NCBI GenBank assembly: GCA_037954325.1
Contig: JBBMNZ010000026.1
Span: forward strand, 4,901,501-4,965,500
DNA: 64,000 nucleotides
Source: Fistularia commersonii
Taxonomy: Eukaryota > Chordata > Actinopteri > Syngnathiformes > Fistulariidae
Reading direction: 5' to 3'
Below the pieces are notes generated by a model. That model was not told the origin of the DNA. It saw only the letters and a program-made list of their open reading frames with translations, and ran no database searches. Shown here one piece after another: positions 36,601 to 49,760 of the stretch. Position 1 is the first letter of the stretch. Every line of letters starts with the position of its first letter. The position numbers were made by a program, and so were the translations under genes.

Positions 36601-39600
36601 GGGAAAAAGAAGATTGTCGTATTTATCAGTCATAATTTTTTCTCTCTTCACATGTAGCAACAAAAAGCTCAGAAACTTGCCAAACTACTTCATCATGAAC
36701 CTTGCAGTCAGTGACTTTCTCATGGCCTTCACGCAGTCACCCATCTTCTTCATCAACTGCCTCTACAAGGAATGGGTGTTTGGAGAAATGGGTAAAGTCT
36801 CCTACTTTGCTTATTCCTGTATTTCCTCTGGTTGATGTTGTGTCCATTATACATATAAATTGTGTTGTTGCTTTTTTTATGTCCTTTGTCTAACCCTGAC
36901 CCAGTGCGCAGCACCGTCCTCTATGATATACTGGTATCTGATCCCCGATCAGAAGTTTTGTTGACTGCACAATACTGTGCTTTAGGTTTAAATGTACATT
37001 GAATGTACAAATCAAATTGAAAGGAATCAAATGAAATTATTTTTCAGCATATACATTCACATTTAATTCTATTATTGAGTTATTCAGTTCATTTACCTAA
37101 TGAGTCATTGTTAATAATTGTCATTATTCATTTATCAATTTGGGTAATATGAGTCCTCTCAGTTTGCAAATGATTTTTATGCTATTGTAGATGAACTGCT
37201 AGTATGAGCACAGCGTACCCGTTACAAATCATATCAATGTGTTTCCCGGTAGGCTGCAAGATGTATGCATTCTGCGGGGCATTGTTCGGAATCGCCTCCA
37301 TGATAAATCTTCTGGCCATCTCGATTGACCGCTACCTGGTGATCACTAAGCCGCTGCAGGCCATTCACTGGAGCTCCAAGCGCAGAACCACAGTGGCCAT
37401 CATCCTGGTCTGGCTGTACTCTTTGGCTTGGAGCCTGGCTCCTCTCGTTGGCTGGAGTGAGTTTCCTCCACCTTGAAGTTATTCACCTTTCTGTCACCCT
37501 GTCTGAAGTCATGTTCCTCCGTTATAGAACTGCCTTTAAAGCGTGACGCAATGTGTACATATCACTGGCCCTGTGGGAATATTACTAAATAACAAAGTCG
37601 TACGTGCAGAATTTAATGGAATACCATGAACATGCTCCGCCTTTTAATTTACCCCATGTCATTTTTTTCTGTCACTTCTAGGTTCCTACATCCCCGAGGG
37701 CCTGATGACATCGTGTACATGGGATTATGTCACCTATTCACTGGCAAACAGGAGCTACACAATGATGCTGTGCTGTTTTGTGTTCTTTCTTCCGCTGGGG
37801 ATCATATTTTATTGCTATCTCTTCATGTTTTTAGCAATAAGGAACACTAGCAGGTGAATGCTATATGTGAGGTCATGCCTGTTGGGCTTCAGTGATAAGA
37901 GATAAATAATCCAATTTTGTTATTTATTATTGGATGATTTCCAATCTTTCTTTGTAAAGTTGAAATTTTGCCAAAAATCAGATGATGAAAAGTCATAGCC
38001 TATTTTAGCATTTTCAAATCAATGCACAGCTCACATCATACTGACACAAGAAAAATCTCTTGGCAATTGTTTTTTTGATTTATTGTCAATGCTAACATTT
38101 AAAATGCAACCATTATCCTCAGGGAGGTGGAACGAGTCGGGACTCAGGTGAGGAAGTCCACGTTAATCCAGCAGAAGTCCATCAAGAGCGAATGGAAGTT
38201 GGCAAAGATTGCCTTTGTCGTCATTGTGGTTTATGTCCTCTCCTGGTCGCCATACGCCTGTGTCACACTTATTTCCTGGGCCGGGTAAGATTCATTTTAA
38301 AGCTAAAAATTAAAACACAGTGATAGTGTAATGGGTTGCTCGATGAACATAATTTCTTTTAATAGCTGTGGTTTCTTAAATCCAACTTACACAAATTTAC
38401 TCACTGCTACTTTGTTATTTAGAATGACCTGCATTATTTATATCCATTTTGCACAAAATCATATTTAATTACAAAACGTTTAATCACATGTTTGCCTTTG
38501 GTTTAATTTATTTGTGTTCATGATCTACTTTAGTGTCAGTAATTGACCAATTTCAGTGTTACATCATTCAAACAAATTAAATGACAGTAACACTTGCCTT
38601 AGTTTGTGCTCTTTTTAGCAAATTTGAAAGAAAATAATACCAAAGTTTACATGAATTTTCTCATTAATTTGTTTTTTTTGGCATATCTGACCCAACTGAG
38701 TTAACTACCTTTCGCAATACACTCGGCATGCAGTTACAGGTGATACAGGAGGGGCTCTTACTTGTATCTTTGACCTCACATATCTTTTCTCTGCTCATTT
38801 GTAGGAAAAATAAAATCCTGTATTGCATTCCACACACACAAATAAATGCAAACAGATGGATTTAAGCACCCCACAATGGTAGCAAGCGCATTTTGGATAA
38901 TCCCTCAACTGATATGACCCTTTGGTTACATAACAAAATATCAAGAGCTTAAGGCACTGCTGAGCATTGGATGGCCTTTTATTGTAACAAAAATCAAAAG
39001 ATAAAAATGACAACCTCCATGAAAAAAAAAATACAACATTTTTTTGTTTCTTCCTTTATTTTATCATTCAGGCATGCAAACATCTTGACACCGTATTCCA
39101 AGGCTGTACCCGCAATAATAGCAAAAGCCTCTACAATCTACAATCCTTTCATCTATGCCATAATTCATAACAAATACAGGTAATAATAAAATAAATAGAT
39201 AAAAATAACTGTAGATATGTCTGCATCAATTTCAAATAACTTATCAAGGTTTTTCTATTCTCATCAGAATGACTCTGGCAGAAAAGGTTCCCTGCTTATG
39301 GTTTCTGTCTCCCGTTGCTCGGAAGGAATGCATCTCTTCCTCCATCAGCGAGTCCTCTTTCAGGGATTCCATCATCAGCAGACAATCCACGGTATCGAGG
39401 ACACACTTGTTCACCACTTGCTCCAAGTCCACCAACAGGGTGAGTTTAAATTTGACTTTGACGCAAAGTCGTGAAAAGAATGTGTGTTTTTCATGGTTTT
39501 GTGAATACTGAAGACCTGAGTCGTGAAAGGGTATTACAGACATTTTTAGTGATAATGGTCTTCTTTAAAAACAAGACACTCTATTGTTTAATGCTTGGTA

Positions 39601-40563
39601 AATTGATACTGCTGAACCCAAAAAAGAGAACAGCCATCTCAGATGTAAAATATGAAGACCCTCGCCCACTGCATGGCGAGTCTTACTTGTTCCCTCTGGA
39701 GAGATTCTTTTAATTTTGAGAGGTAAAATAACATATGAATAAAGAGAATGGCTTAAATGTATTTTCATTTTTTTTAACATTGCCTATTGATGTTGGGGTT
39801 TAAATGGCTTGTGTTATCAAACAAAATCTGTGACTTTTTTAAATCAGATTGGCTATGTTGTCTTCCGTAGGTGTTGAAGGACGTAGAGATGGCACCTTTG
39901 GGCAGGAAGTCAGACGCCTCTTTCAGAAGCATTTCATCGTTCAATCAATCGAGCAAAAGCAAGTCTTTTAAGAGGCATTCAGAGAAGACCATTAAGACCC
40001 ATGAGGGAGAGAAGGTGAGACAACAGAATTCTGTCTTTTTTGTGTCATACGTGCTTATTGTCTGTTTGTGCAGATATCATTATTCACAATTTCTAATTTG
40101 TTTCTTGTATGTATATATAGTCTATTATGTATACTTTTTTTTTCTCCATTGCCAGCATCCGTGCACTATAAGTGACTCATCTACCCCCTGTGAGCATGAA
40201 CTGGTGACAGGCTCTGTGACCACAGCCACACTCCCCCTACTAGTTCTTACGAGGCAGCGGAGTCAGAGTCTGACCGATGACGTCTCAAATGCTGGAGAGG
40301 AGAAAGGCATCACAAACAATCGAGTCAGGGGCAACAAGAGCAACTCTGTTGACTCTCTGAATTTTGGAAGAAACCCATCTACTGATGTCAAGTGGCATCA
40401 GGATGTTCCACGCATAATTGTCATCAGCCCAACATCTGAAAGCAGCCTCATTCATCATGACAGCGTTGGCCTTGAGGAGAGTTCTGAGCCAATGGAGGAC
40501 AATGTTTTTGTCAGCTTAAACTTCTCCTCAGAAGTCTTTGAGGCTGTTGAGTTGCTCTCTTGA
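33690..40563 (+). CDS. opn4x: Melanopsin, Xenopus-like class (opn4x)
   Basis: Gq-type retinal-binding photopigment, a seven-helix membrane protein. Exons: 33690-33856, 36658-36791, 37253-37456, 37682-37853, 38123-38284, 39072-39179, 39268-39439, 39871-40014, 40156-40563 (TGA). All phases close, giving 556 residues. Start is ATG 33690 or 33708 (MEPEK). Seen: VDVPDHAHY before helix 1; disulfide Cys in CKMYAFCGA and TSCTWDYV; DRY (residues 126-128); retinal Lys at codon 39124 (residue 298, IIAKAS); NPFIY (304-308); HNKYR, the counterpart of the HPKYR of melanopsins. The NKKLR..APLVGWSSYIPEGLM and STLIQQKSIKSEWKLAKIAF segments and the C-terminal PRIIVISPTSESS match opn4x rather than opn4m. The long Ser/Thr-rich tail suits light-dependent phosphorylation. 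As I recall, pdlim5 as next gene is the opn4x arrangement. Confidence 0.95.
35060..35098. other. Perfect 18-bp inverted repeat with 3-base loop
   Basis: Arm ATTCCCACTCTGTCAAAT (35060-35077) is followed after ACA by its exact reverse complement (35081-35098). It lies in opn4x intron 1. The loop is too tight for an ordinary miRNA precursor; a cruciform or an inverted-repeat remnant fits better. Confidence 0.7.
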
Positions 40564-41220
40564 CCACATTGAGTAGGCAAGTTAACCATGATTCTACTTT
40601 TCTCTACTTATTATTGATTGTTGTATTTTATTAGTTCACAACACATTACTCCTCTCTTTTGGCACCTTATTTTTTGATCAATGCATTTTCCATTTTGTTA
40701 TCTATTTATGAATAGTTTTGTCATCACAAAAAAAAGCTATTTTTTTGTTGTTTCTCTGCAACTCTGATATACCTGTACTGTTTTCCACTGTGATGACATT
40801 ATTTAATCTTTTTACTCTGAAAAAGTAAAATTGGTAAACGGGTAAAAATACCAATGGCAATGATGAAAACATAATACTATGATACTCTGTGTACTTTTTA
40901 AAGAGGATTTTCACAAAATCATACACAAAATTACCAGATGTATCTTAAAGTCAGGACAGGACAGATGAACTTGTCTGTCCACTGTGATTATTTAAATAAT
41001 AGTCATACTGTTGGTATGTCTTATAAGAACTTAGCAACTTGAAGGAAATTAAAGGAAACAAAGCAATAACATTAGGTGCTGAAATATAGTATGTACAGCA
41101 TTGTGTAGTAGTAGTTTCTATGGGCCATATGGCCCTTCAGAATATTTACCGGCAGTGAGGCAGGTGTGTACTAAAAAGGAGCGGCTGCTTGTGACACGTC
41201 AGATTTAATGAATAAAAAAA
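40564..41220 (+). other. opn4x: opn4x 3' UTR with poly(A) signal
   Basis: AT-rich sequence after the TGA. The first clear AATAAA is at 41211-41216, with another at 41749. No further opn4x exon is required. The end is inferred. Confidence 0.5.
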
Positions 41221-41607
41221 TTGCTGTTCATTGTGCAAGTACTCTGTAATATATTTTACAAAATTTCTATTTATGCCATTTTTGTGTTGTTTTTTTTTTA
41301 TCTTGTTGCTCCTGAACTCTACCATGTTTCGACTAAGTCCTCGGTTTCTTTGCAGGAAAGGAGGTATGTAAAACCCCGTGATATGACCAAAGATGGTTTG
41401 GAAGAATGTTTCATCGCGTTTTCAGATGGCTGCATTGGTGAAATCCGATTCGAAATGTCATTGGACTCAAGCAGTTATTTCAATTTTGTATTACGCAATT
41501 AGACTTGTCAAGATTATCAATTATACAGACTGGATGTGGAACTTCTAAAGTCAAGTTCAGGGTTGTGTTACTCAAAAGTATACCACTCACAAGCTAATTG
41601 AGGAACA

Positions 41608-41692
41608 ATATATATATATATATACATATAGATATATATGTATATATATATCTATATATATATATACACACACGTATATATATACATACACA
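41608..41692. repeat. (TA)n microsatellite
   Basis: Imperfect TA run with CA and GATA interruptions, downstream of opn4x. Confidence 0.95.
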
Positions 41693-41754
41693 TTTTTATT
41701 TTCATTTAGATTCCAACTTGGAAATGTTAATACTGTTCAATAGTTTCAAATAAA

Positions 41755-43500
41755 CTAAAACTGTGATATCTACCTCTTTCTGGTCCACACCTACCAATTC
41801 TGTGGCAGTACCTGTGCTCTGCAGCGATCAATGCCTTGTATTACAATGACATTTAAAACTGGTATCAGAAACAATACTTTTCACAAAACATGGATAGTCA
41901 CGGTTACTATGTGATGTGTATGACTAATATTTATCAATGTATTATAAATTTGAGTAAGATCAATTATGTCAAAAAGGTAAAGAGGAGGATGCATTTAAAT
42001 AAATGTAAATGCTTGTTCAGATATACTTCGTATATTCAATTTGTTGTCCCACTTCTCATTGTAGCAGTGATTCTGGAATATGTTCACCTGCGACTGCTAT
42101 CCTGCTCAACACAAAAGAAAGCAACAGTGGAACCTGAGATGACAGATTATTCCTTGGGTTCTGTCTTCATTGACAGTGTGGAGAAGTGTTCCAGAAATAT
42201 CTTAAACACAATGTAAGGAGAGCAGATGACTTTGCTTCATTGGATGGTGATGTGTAACATGAAAAGCCTGACCCTTATTAAGCAATATACCTGAATACAT
42301 CTTGTGCGATGACCACAGAGAGGCACTAGAGGGTTGTAGCGCCTCATTTGTTGAGGTATTGGAGCTTTCCAGCCTACCTCTTAGACAGCTAAGTTGAATA
42401 TCAGTGACGATGTAGTGTCACCTAAATATGCATGATATAATAATGTTTTCTGGAGGACGAACAATGCAAAACCCCAGACTGCAGCATTTAATTTTCTATT
42501 CTTTTGCATTTTACACAATATTGTTACACATTTCATTCAAAATTTGAATAGCTCTAATTCTCATTTCAAATTTTCAATATATATTACCTTTGCCTGTTAA
42601 TTAATCATGTGTCATTATTCATACACACAAAAAACAGCATAACTTGACATGTTGTTTCACAGAATGAAAATTATAGTTTTAGTTTTTACACAGACTCTTA
42701 CAAACCAAGTGAAGAATAGAAGAATATTGGCATGTAAGGAAACAAAATATGTTCAGTGAAACCAAGAGCTATACGACAAACAACTTAAAAGCAAACTATG
42801 TGAAATTGAATCTTACAAAACAGTTGATCTTTTCCAAAAACTCAATTGAGTGATAAGGACAGAAAGTGATGGAAACACTATATTAAAAGCCAAATACATT
42901 CGTTTTTCATAAATGAAAGGACATTCTTAAGAAAACAACTAAATCATGAACTCGACCATCAACAGAACAAAAAAAAACAAAAACAAACAAACAATGGATG
43001 AATAAGCATCTTTAAACAATATTAAACAAGAGGATTTCTATTCCTTAAACTCATAAGGACACATTGAGCGCAGGAAGCAGCAGCACCACAGCATCATGGC
43101 CTCTCATTAAACACAGCTGATACTTGAGGAGCACAGCTGCTGATGCTCTGGGCTATTTCAAAACCATGTTTGGTTTCATGGGTTTTAAAAAATAATTATC
43201 TCCAACCTAAGTCAAAACCTTTTGGAAAAAATACCAGAAATATGATAACATAATGACTTTATTGATAATGGTCATCCAAAGTGTCACCAGGCCATAAACT
43301 GAGCTGCCCTGTAAAACCAGACATGACAACCAAGGGGTCAGAGCCAAACACTAGCCAGCAGTAACCAAGAGCTTGCATGCTTGAAGCTAGGCAACATACT
43401 GTCATCACAAATAGTACAATGAACTCATTGGCCTTCAAGTAAAATAACTTGGAAGCTCTAACCTCCAGCAAAACCAGCAGGTGGAGTTAATCCTGCAGCT
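41755..43500. other. Spacer, no gene recognised
   Basis: AT-rich sequence. One 108-codon open frame at 41890-42216 lacks recognisable domains or splice context and is not called. A-rich runs occur near 42969-42995. Confidence 0.4.
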
Positions 43501-43539
43501 ACATAGTCCCAGTAACTCGTGTCTCCTGGATAGTACAGT

Positions 43540-44180
43540 ACACAATTAGCCGTTGAGCGAGTTAGCATTGCGCACTTCCGTGCCAGGGGTAGGCAAAGTT
43601 AGCCAGCACGGTACATGAGAACACACGATTCGTCCTCTGTTCTTCATTAAAATAAAACTAAAAACACTCATATCCCCCCCCATTCACATTAAGAAAAAAA
43701 AGCCTGGAGCAAATTACGAGGCGCCACCTACGTCCTTGGCAGGGAAAGAGGTTAGCTTCCCGGAAGGCTTCAATTAACACAAACGGTCTGTCGTCATCAC
43801 AAGCTTGCTAGCTTGTCCAACAGCGTGTAAACATGTCAAAGGGTCACTAATCAGGGTATCGATTGTATTTATTATCAGTCACTCTGACTTATTAAGTGTT
43901 GAATCAGCACTTTTGAATGATAATATGTTGCTCGGATAAATGCCACGCAAGCGAGGCAATTGACAGTGAACGTGAGGCTACACGGTGTGTTAGCGCTAAT
44001 ATCCCTCAGAATGCGGGACAGAAGTTGAATTTGGGACGGTTGGCTGGAAAAGCTGTTCGGCATTTAAGCGGCAACAAAGTCCTACTTTAATTCCAGTCTC
44101 CCGAGGATTGAAGGGGATGAAGAAGTTTGACGCTTTTCTACGGAGAGACTGACGAACCGCCTGGGATTCATCATCACCTG
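43540..44180 (+). promoter_or_regulatory. Candidate promoter or 5' non-coding exon region
   Basis: This stretch is richer in GC and CpG than its surroundings. It carries ETS-type sites (ACTTCCG at 43574-43580; CCGGAAG near 43760) and GCTAGC/GTTAGC words, and ends in a possible donor after ATCATCACCT (CCT|GTAGGT, near 44180). It would suit an upstream first exon of pdlim5, but nothing in the sequence proves direction or gene. Confidence 0.25.
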
Positions 44181-45559
44181 TAGGTTGAACCGACCCATTT
44201 CATAGAGAGGGATCGTAAATGTATGACGTTCAATTAAATGTGTATACCGTTTGAAATCTTCTTCTATAATATTTCATTGTTTGCAAAATTCGTTTTATAT
44301 TTTTTCCAAACAAGCCCCTTTCTGATCCACCGAGAATTGTTTGAAAAGACTGGCTTCCAGGAGCCCCTCGTGTTTTAGGACAGACATTTCCAAGAGCTCA
44401 GTGTCAGCTGGGACATTCTTTATCTTGTTTTTTTCGTTGTCAAAGAGGATGATTTATGTTAGAACATTCCCCATGGATATCATATTACAGTTTTCCCTTT
44501 CTTTTGGAGACGAACAGGTGAGAGCTGAACTGTAAATGAACTTAAGATTCAAGTCTAGCTAATGATGCTCCCTGGATTTGTCTAAAACAGCTTAGCACCC
44601 CCATCCTTCAGGTCATGGACTGGCCCTTGTGGCTACAGTGTCCCTTGGAAGACTAGCTTGTTCAGCACTTGAATTTAAAAACATTTTTCTGTTTAATATT
44701 CCTTGATTTAAAGTAAAATCATCTGTTCATTTTTACCCTTGATTCAGACCCGTCTTTCTTCTACATACCAATTTCTCCACATTGTATCAGTATGTATATA
44801 TATTTTTTGTAAAATCACTATAACTAACATATAGTTCAAAACACAATGTTTTATGCAGTTTTGTTTGACATGTAGCAATAGCAGAACTACATATGATGGA
44901 GGGAGGGAGGTGCGGGAAGGGTGTGGGGCAAGGGGAAGCATTGATGCACTGTATGGTTGTTGCCGAATGGAGCAGATGCTTCGAACCCCCCTCGGGACCC
45001 CACTGATACTCAAGCTCTGTCTCTGATCACTGACAGTGACACACACACACACACACACACAAACCATCCATGGGTAATTCAAAAAAGATTGTTTAATTAT
45101 TTCTAGGCCAAAGGGTTTTTAAAAGCAGTGTTGTTTTGGCAGTTCTTAAAGAGTAACATAAAAGGACAAAAAATTGCATACAGGAAATAATACAAGCTAT
45201 GATCCAGCACACATCAATCATGCAGCAGTTGTGGACTTTTGCCTGGATCAACACTGGAAACTTAACAGCAAACATTCAATCATTTATTTTTGGGGGGTTT
45301 CAAAGCTGTCTTTGTAGCTGTTTCACCTCTGCCTGTGATTATTTATTTTTCAGGGGTGGAAATTGTTTTTTATTTGATTCATCTGCAGTAGCTCCCAAAT
45401 TGCTATTGTTTGTTAAAGTAATGCCTATCAACAATTATCTTAGGGTATTTATCAGGTTTTAACAAAGCCACTGCCATTAGTGTGTTGTTTTTGGAACTGC
45501 AAAACTGCATTCGCCCATGTCTGCATATAGTCGTTCAACTGCAATACTTCATTCTTGTC

Positions 45560-45730
45560 AACAACTTCTACTCATAGCAACCGGAGTTGATTCTCTTCAA
45601 TGAAGAAGCCTCTCGACTGAGAAGCGAAACATTTTCAAGGGATGAGAATCAAGTCCAATTGTTACGAGAAGTTATTGATGAGAATTAACCATGGCTTGGA
45701 TGACTGAGAACCTCCACAGGCGTGCAGTGT
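45560..45730 (-). repeat. Teleost repeat with GAGAACCTCCACAG end, copy 1
   Basis: Words TTCAATGAAGAAGCCTCTCG, GAGAAGCGAAACATTTTCAA, AGTCCAATTG and GGATGACTGAGAACCTCCAC form a repeat common in fish genomes. The copies at 55378 and 63570 are in the opposite orientation. Confidence 0.65.
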
Positions 45731-46780
45731 TTTAAGAGGATGTTTCTTTCTGCAACCCGCAATTAGGGGGTAGAAACAGATGGCTATTCTGTTCACTTAA
45801 CATCCTTACTGTTAGTTGGAAAACCACATACATTTTATGGCCTGATGGTGAAAATGTATCGTTTTGTTTCCCCCTGAGAGGCATAGATTAGTTCATGGAA
45901 ATCAATATTTTATGGAATATATTTTGTATTTGTAACCATGGAGAGGTATGGCAGATGATTGCACAACAAAACAGAAGCCGCAGAGAGGCTGAAAGGTCTT
46001 ATTGAAATTGTATACTGCTGGTCCCAGGGGTAGATTATACTTAGCTTTGAAAATGCCCCCCTTGTATTGACCAGGACTTGACCCAAAGATTACAGTAAGC
46101 CATTATGTACACATTAGGTGAGTGTGTATACACCTGTGTGTTTGTATCTCTGTTTGGCCAGATTTCTCTCGCTTTATCCTCCCTCGAAAGGACAATCATG
46201 GGGCTGAGCTATCTGTCTCCCAGCGTGTAAGTCCGTCCGTCTCTGGCTGTCTGGCTGGGAAGCAGGGTGAAATATTTTCCACTGTGAAAGCGAGCAGATA
46301 TAAACAGTGACTGAGCTCAGACAGGAGATACAGGTTTCGGATAATAAGCTCATCTCTGGATGCCACACATGCTGCCAGAGTTTATGTAGCTTGAGACAAA
46401 ATGTGAAACTCACTTAAATGCGAGTAGTCTGTGCGCACTTTCGATGTGGAATAAATAGTACCTCTCATATTTCAGAAGAATAATGTTTATTCAATAACTG
46501 TAAATGACCAATTGCGCACATGCCGTAGCAACGAAGAGACAACACATTGACTTTAACTGTACAGGAGTGGGCATGGGGATTAGTCAGGCTTACATGAGTC
46601 TGGTGGGGTCAGACTAATTAGCAGCCAAATACGCTCCACAAAATATACAGATTTTGTATGTTTATCCACCTATGCTCCTGCACGTATATTTGAACAATCC
46701 AATCCCAAAACCCTAAACCTAATTCATTTTTCCTCATACCTTGAAAAGTGTTCAAGAATGATTGGAAAAGAGCTTAAAAG

Positions 46781-46806
46781 AGGCCACGGCTACTCAGCCG
46801 TGGCCT
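46781..46806. other. Perfect 11-bp GC-rich hairpin
   Basis: AGGCCACGGCT, loop ACTC, then AGCCGTGGCCT. A terminator has no meaning here; it is most likely a chance or remnant palindrome in intergenic DNA. Confidence 0.6.
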
Positions 46807-49715
46807 GAAGTGTTAGTGGTATGCAAAATATATAGAGAGGTGTCACCAGTCCCACAGATGTCACTCGAACTTTGACAGTATCATGAGCATAATGCTATCT
46901 CAACTGGCAGAATGAAGCAATGAAACAAGACAAGTCTGGTTTAGTCTGTAGATGTATGATGGGCACAAACAGAACCTCGCAATGATGTGAAAAAAGGAGT
47001 AGATTTCATTTCAGAGGGGGGCCTCCGTTTAGTTCTCTAAACTGTACCCATATGCTTCTACATTGTGCAGAGGAAAGACCGAATACATAAGAGACCTCCC
47101 CTAACATCCGGGTTTGCCCCCAGCTAAATTGATTGGGCATGCAGTAATTCAATCTTTCTGTATAACTCCTGGAGACTTAGAAAATGTTATTGCCAGAGAT
47201 TGCTAAAATTACAATCATCATATCAGTCATTTTGCCCGGTTATTGCCTCTCCAAAAATGAATAAAAAAAGACATCCTCTTTCTTCCTGTGAGTAAAATTT
47301 ATGCAGATGAAGTCTTGCTTTGGCAGTATGCTTTTGATTAATGGCATGCTTATGGCAATGTCAGTTTCACTACCATCAGAGTTCTTCTACAGTTCTTCTC
47401 CATTCCGCAATATCAAAATTGCCGATATACATGCATAGCGTGACGTCTTTTACTTATGTGATTTTCTTAGTACCATTGATGGTTAACAAACCAAGTTAAA
47501 AGTGCACAGCATATCACCAACATGACTCCAGCCACTTGCATCTTGTCATGATTTACTTTGGAGTGACTCCGTGAGGCTGCCGAGTTAAGTTTGAAACCGT
47601 GTGTTAAAATCTTGTTTAAAAGTGTGAGCTGGAGAATTAATATTGAGCATCGGTTTTAAATTTCCACACCGAGCCTTTGCACATACTGTGATTCAAGATA
47701 ATTGTTTGTTTTTATCGGGGTAAGTAGGTGTTTTTGATTTTTATTTGCTCTCTCACTGTAGTTCATTCAGTTTGGCCCAATGCCCATTTTTACAAATTCA
47801 GTGTAATCTGATACACAGCCAAATACCAACAAAGTCCACTCAACCGAACTTACCAGAAATATATTTAAAGTAATTTATTGATACTCATATGACGTTGAGA
47901 TGAATTGTTTAATCATATTACAAATAAATCATCCTGGAGGCCTCTGTACATCTGCACAGATTTAAGCTTTTATTCTATAAATTTATTTTCAGAATGAAGA
48001 AATATCTAGGCCCAAGTGTTAACCAGTATATTTATAGTACATTTATATAATTGAACTTTAAACTAATTTAAAATGAGTGCTATTATCCTGCAGCTCTTCA
48101 CTTTAGATTTAATCTGAAACAGATGTGAATTTTTGTCCCTCCAAATTCTGTGTGTTTTATCAGGTATTACATATTTTGTGGGGACATACATCCTTTCACT
48201 CATTTAGACACAATGGTCTGTACCGCCATGTGAGGACAAATGGCATTCGTGCACATTGTGCATTCATGGGTGCAAAGTAAATCTAGGATTATGGTGATTT
48301 TGTACTACGATATTTAGAAACATAATTAAGGTAAGAAAAATGTCTAGACCTTTTTCCTTTTCCTTAGAAATAGAACAGAAAACTTGATTGTACACCCATT
48401 TTGCTGCAGATAGTCACATCCACTTTCTGCTGGTTTCACAGCCTTAACTGAGACTGAGACTTGTGAAATCATAACCACATACACATCAGGTAAACCTGTA
48501 AAATGCAGAATCAACTTCATGATTCTGTTGATTGTGTATGACGCAATCTTATACTGAGCAACAGTGGAAGGTCCTAATGCGTCGTGACTCTCGCTTCCAT
48601 CTTCAAATCTCAGCCTTCGATTCGTGTCCTGAACAAGGTTAGAATCACCAAGTGATCACTATCCCACACTCTGAAAAATCTGCAGAATCTTATTGGTGTT
48701 TGAGATGATCCTCAAAAACCTGTTCTAATTGACAAGACTGTTTCCCAAGCCACGGTTAATTATTATAATCATAATAATGTTTGATTCATATCCTTGCCAC
48801 TGGGTGTTATCAAGGGATGCTATTTCCTTGTTTTTTGCACTCATAAACTTTATTTATGTGAATCCCAATGAGGCGTGTGTGTGTGTTTGCTTGCCTGTGT
48901 GGACAGCTGGGAGTCGGGTCGTTGCCCCCCTTTTTATTCAGAAGTATGATTGACTAAATGTCATTTAGAGGGACAGATTATCATACCGTTGGGGGTGTGG
49001 CGCTTTTCTTGTCTTGCGTGTGCGTGTCTGTGTGTTTATGAGTGGGGGTTGCTAAGCTATCATCATTAAGCATGTGGAGAGGTGAGCATATGGGGACTGG
49101 ACTAGTGTATTTGACAGAACAAAGGACTGGCAGAGTGTCTGAGGTTTCGTGATTTAGCACACTCTCTATTGTTTGTGTTCTATATCATTACACTGTGGCC
49201 CAAAAATCCCCTTTCTTCTCTCAGTTATTGTTCTGAGCCATTTGCTTGTTTGACAATATGGGCAATTTATCAAATGTCTTAAGACAATGAAATAACGTGG
49301 TGTGTCAGTGGGAAGACCAGAGGGTCAGAAATTAAATCTTCATGGGATACTGAGAACACCAGTCTTATTCCCCTCTGTGTTACTCTATGTTCCTGCCACT
49401 TTTATGTAATCAAATGTTTTTATATTCAACAGAACATGATGCGTATTTTCTTCCTAATGATAAAATCACAAGTCTTAATTTACTCCAGACATGCACATTT
49501 TTAAACGATTTTTACGAGTATTCCAATTTTGGAGTTTTTGATTCAACTGTTGTTTTGGTCAAATTTATGATTAGTTTACAAGCAAATCCTTTGATTTGTC
49601 TCATTTTTTTCCTCTTCTATTTTATGCTGTTGTTTCAGTTTAACTTACCAGATTCTAGGTTCAGGACTGTCCACGAAGGGAAAGATGTTTTAGAAACGGT
49701 GGATTGTTGTCCTGT

Positions 49716-49760
49716 GCCTGTGGTTGAGCTAAGGAGTTCTTCATCGGGTATGAGCTATAA
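49716..49760 (+). repeat. Inverted-repeat pair, left arm
   Basis: GCCTGTGGTTGAGCTAAGGA followed by GTTCTTCATCGGGTATGAGC. Its reverse complement, with a few changes, is at 50354-50395, about 600 bases away. Confidence 0.75.

Noticed and set aside
39244..39543. 99-codon minus-strand open frame
   Set aside because: Shadow of the opn4x exon 39268-39439.
33690..40563. Mammal-type melanopsin (opn4m)
   Set aside because: Intracellular loop 3 (RKSTLIQQKSIKSEWKLAK) and the C-terminal ISPTSES segment are opn4x-type, and the neighbour is pdlim5 rather than ldb3.
41341..41390. TTTCTTTGCAG|GAAAGGAG|GTATGT mini-exon-like signal
   Set aside because: It lies after the opn4x stop and poly(A) signal, and no reading frame connects it to opn4x.
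41890..42216. 108-codon open frame downstream of opn4x
   Set aside because: No domain, no fitting splice context, AT-driven composition; possibly chance. An alternative opn4x 3' exon was considered, but the gene ends well at 40563.
44341..44535. 64-codon open frame after the candidate upstream promoter
   Set aside because: No similarity recognised, and no link to pdlim5 coding sequence; non-coding is likelier.
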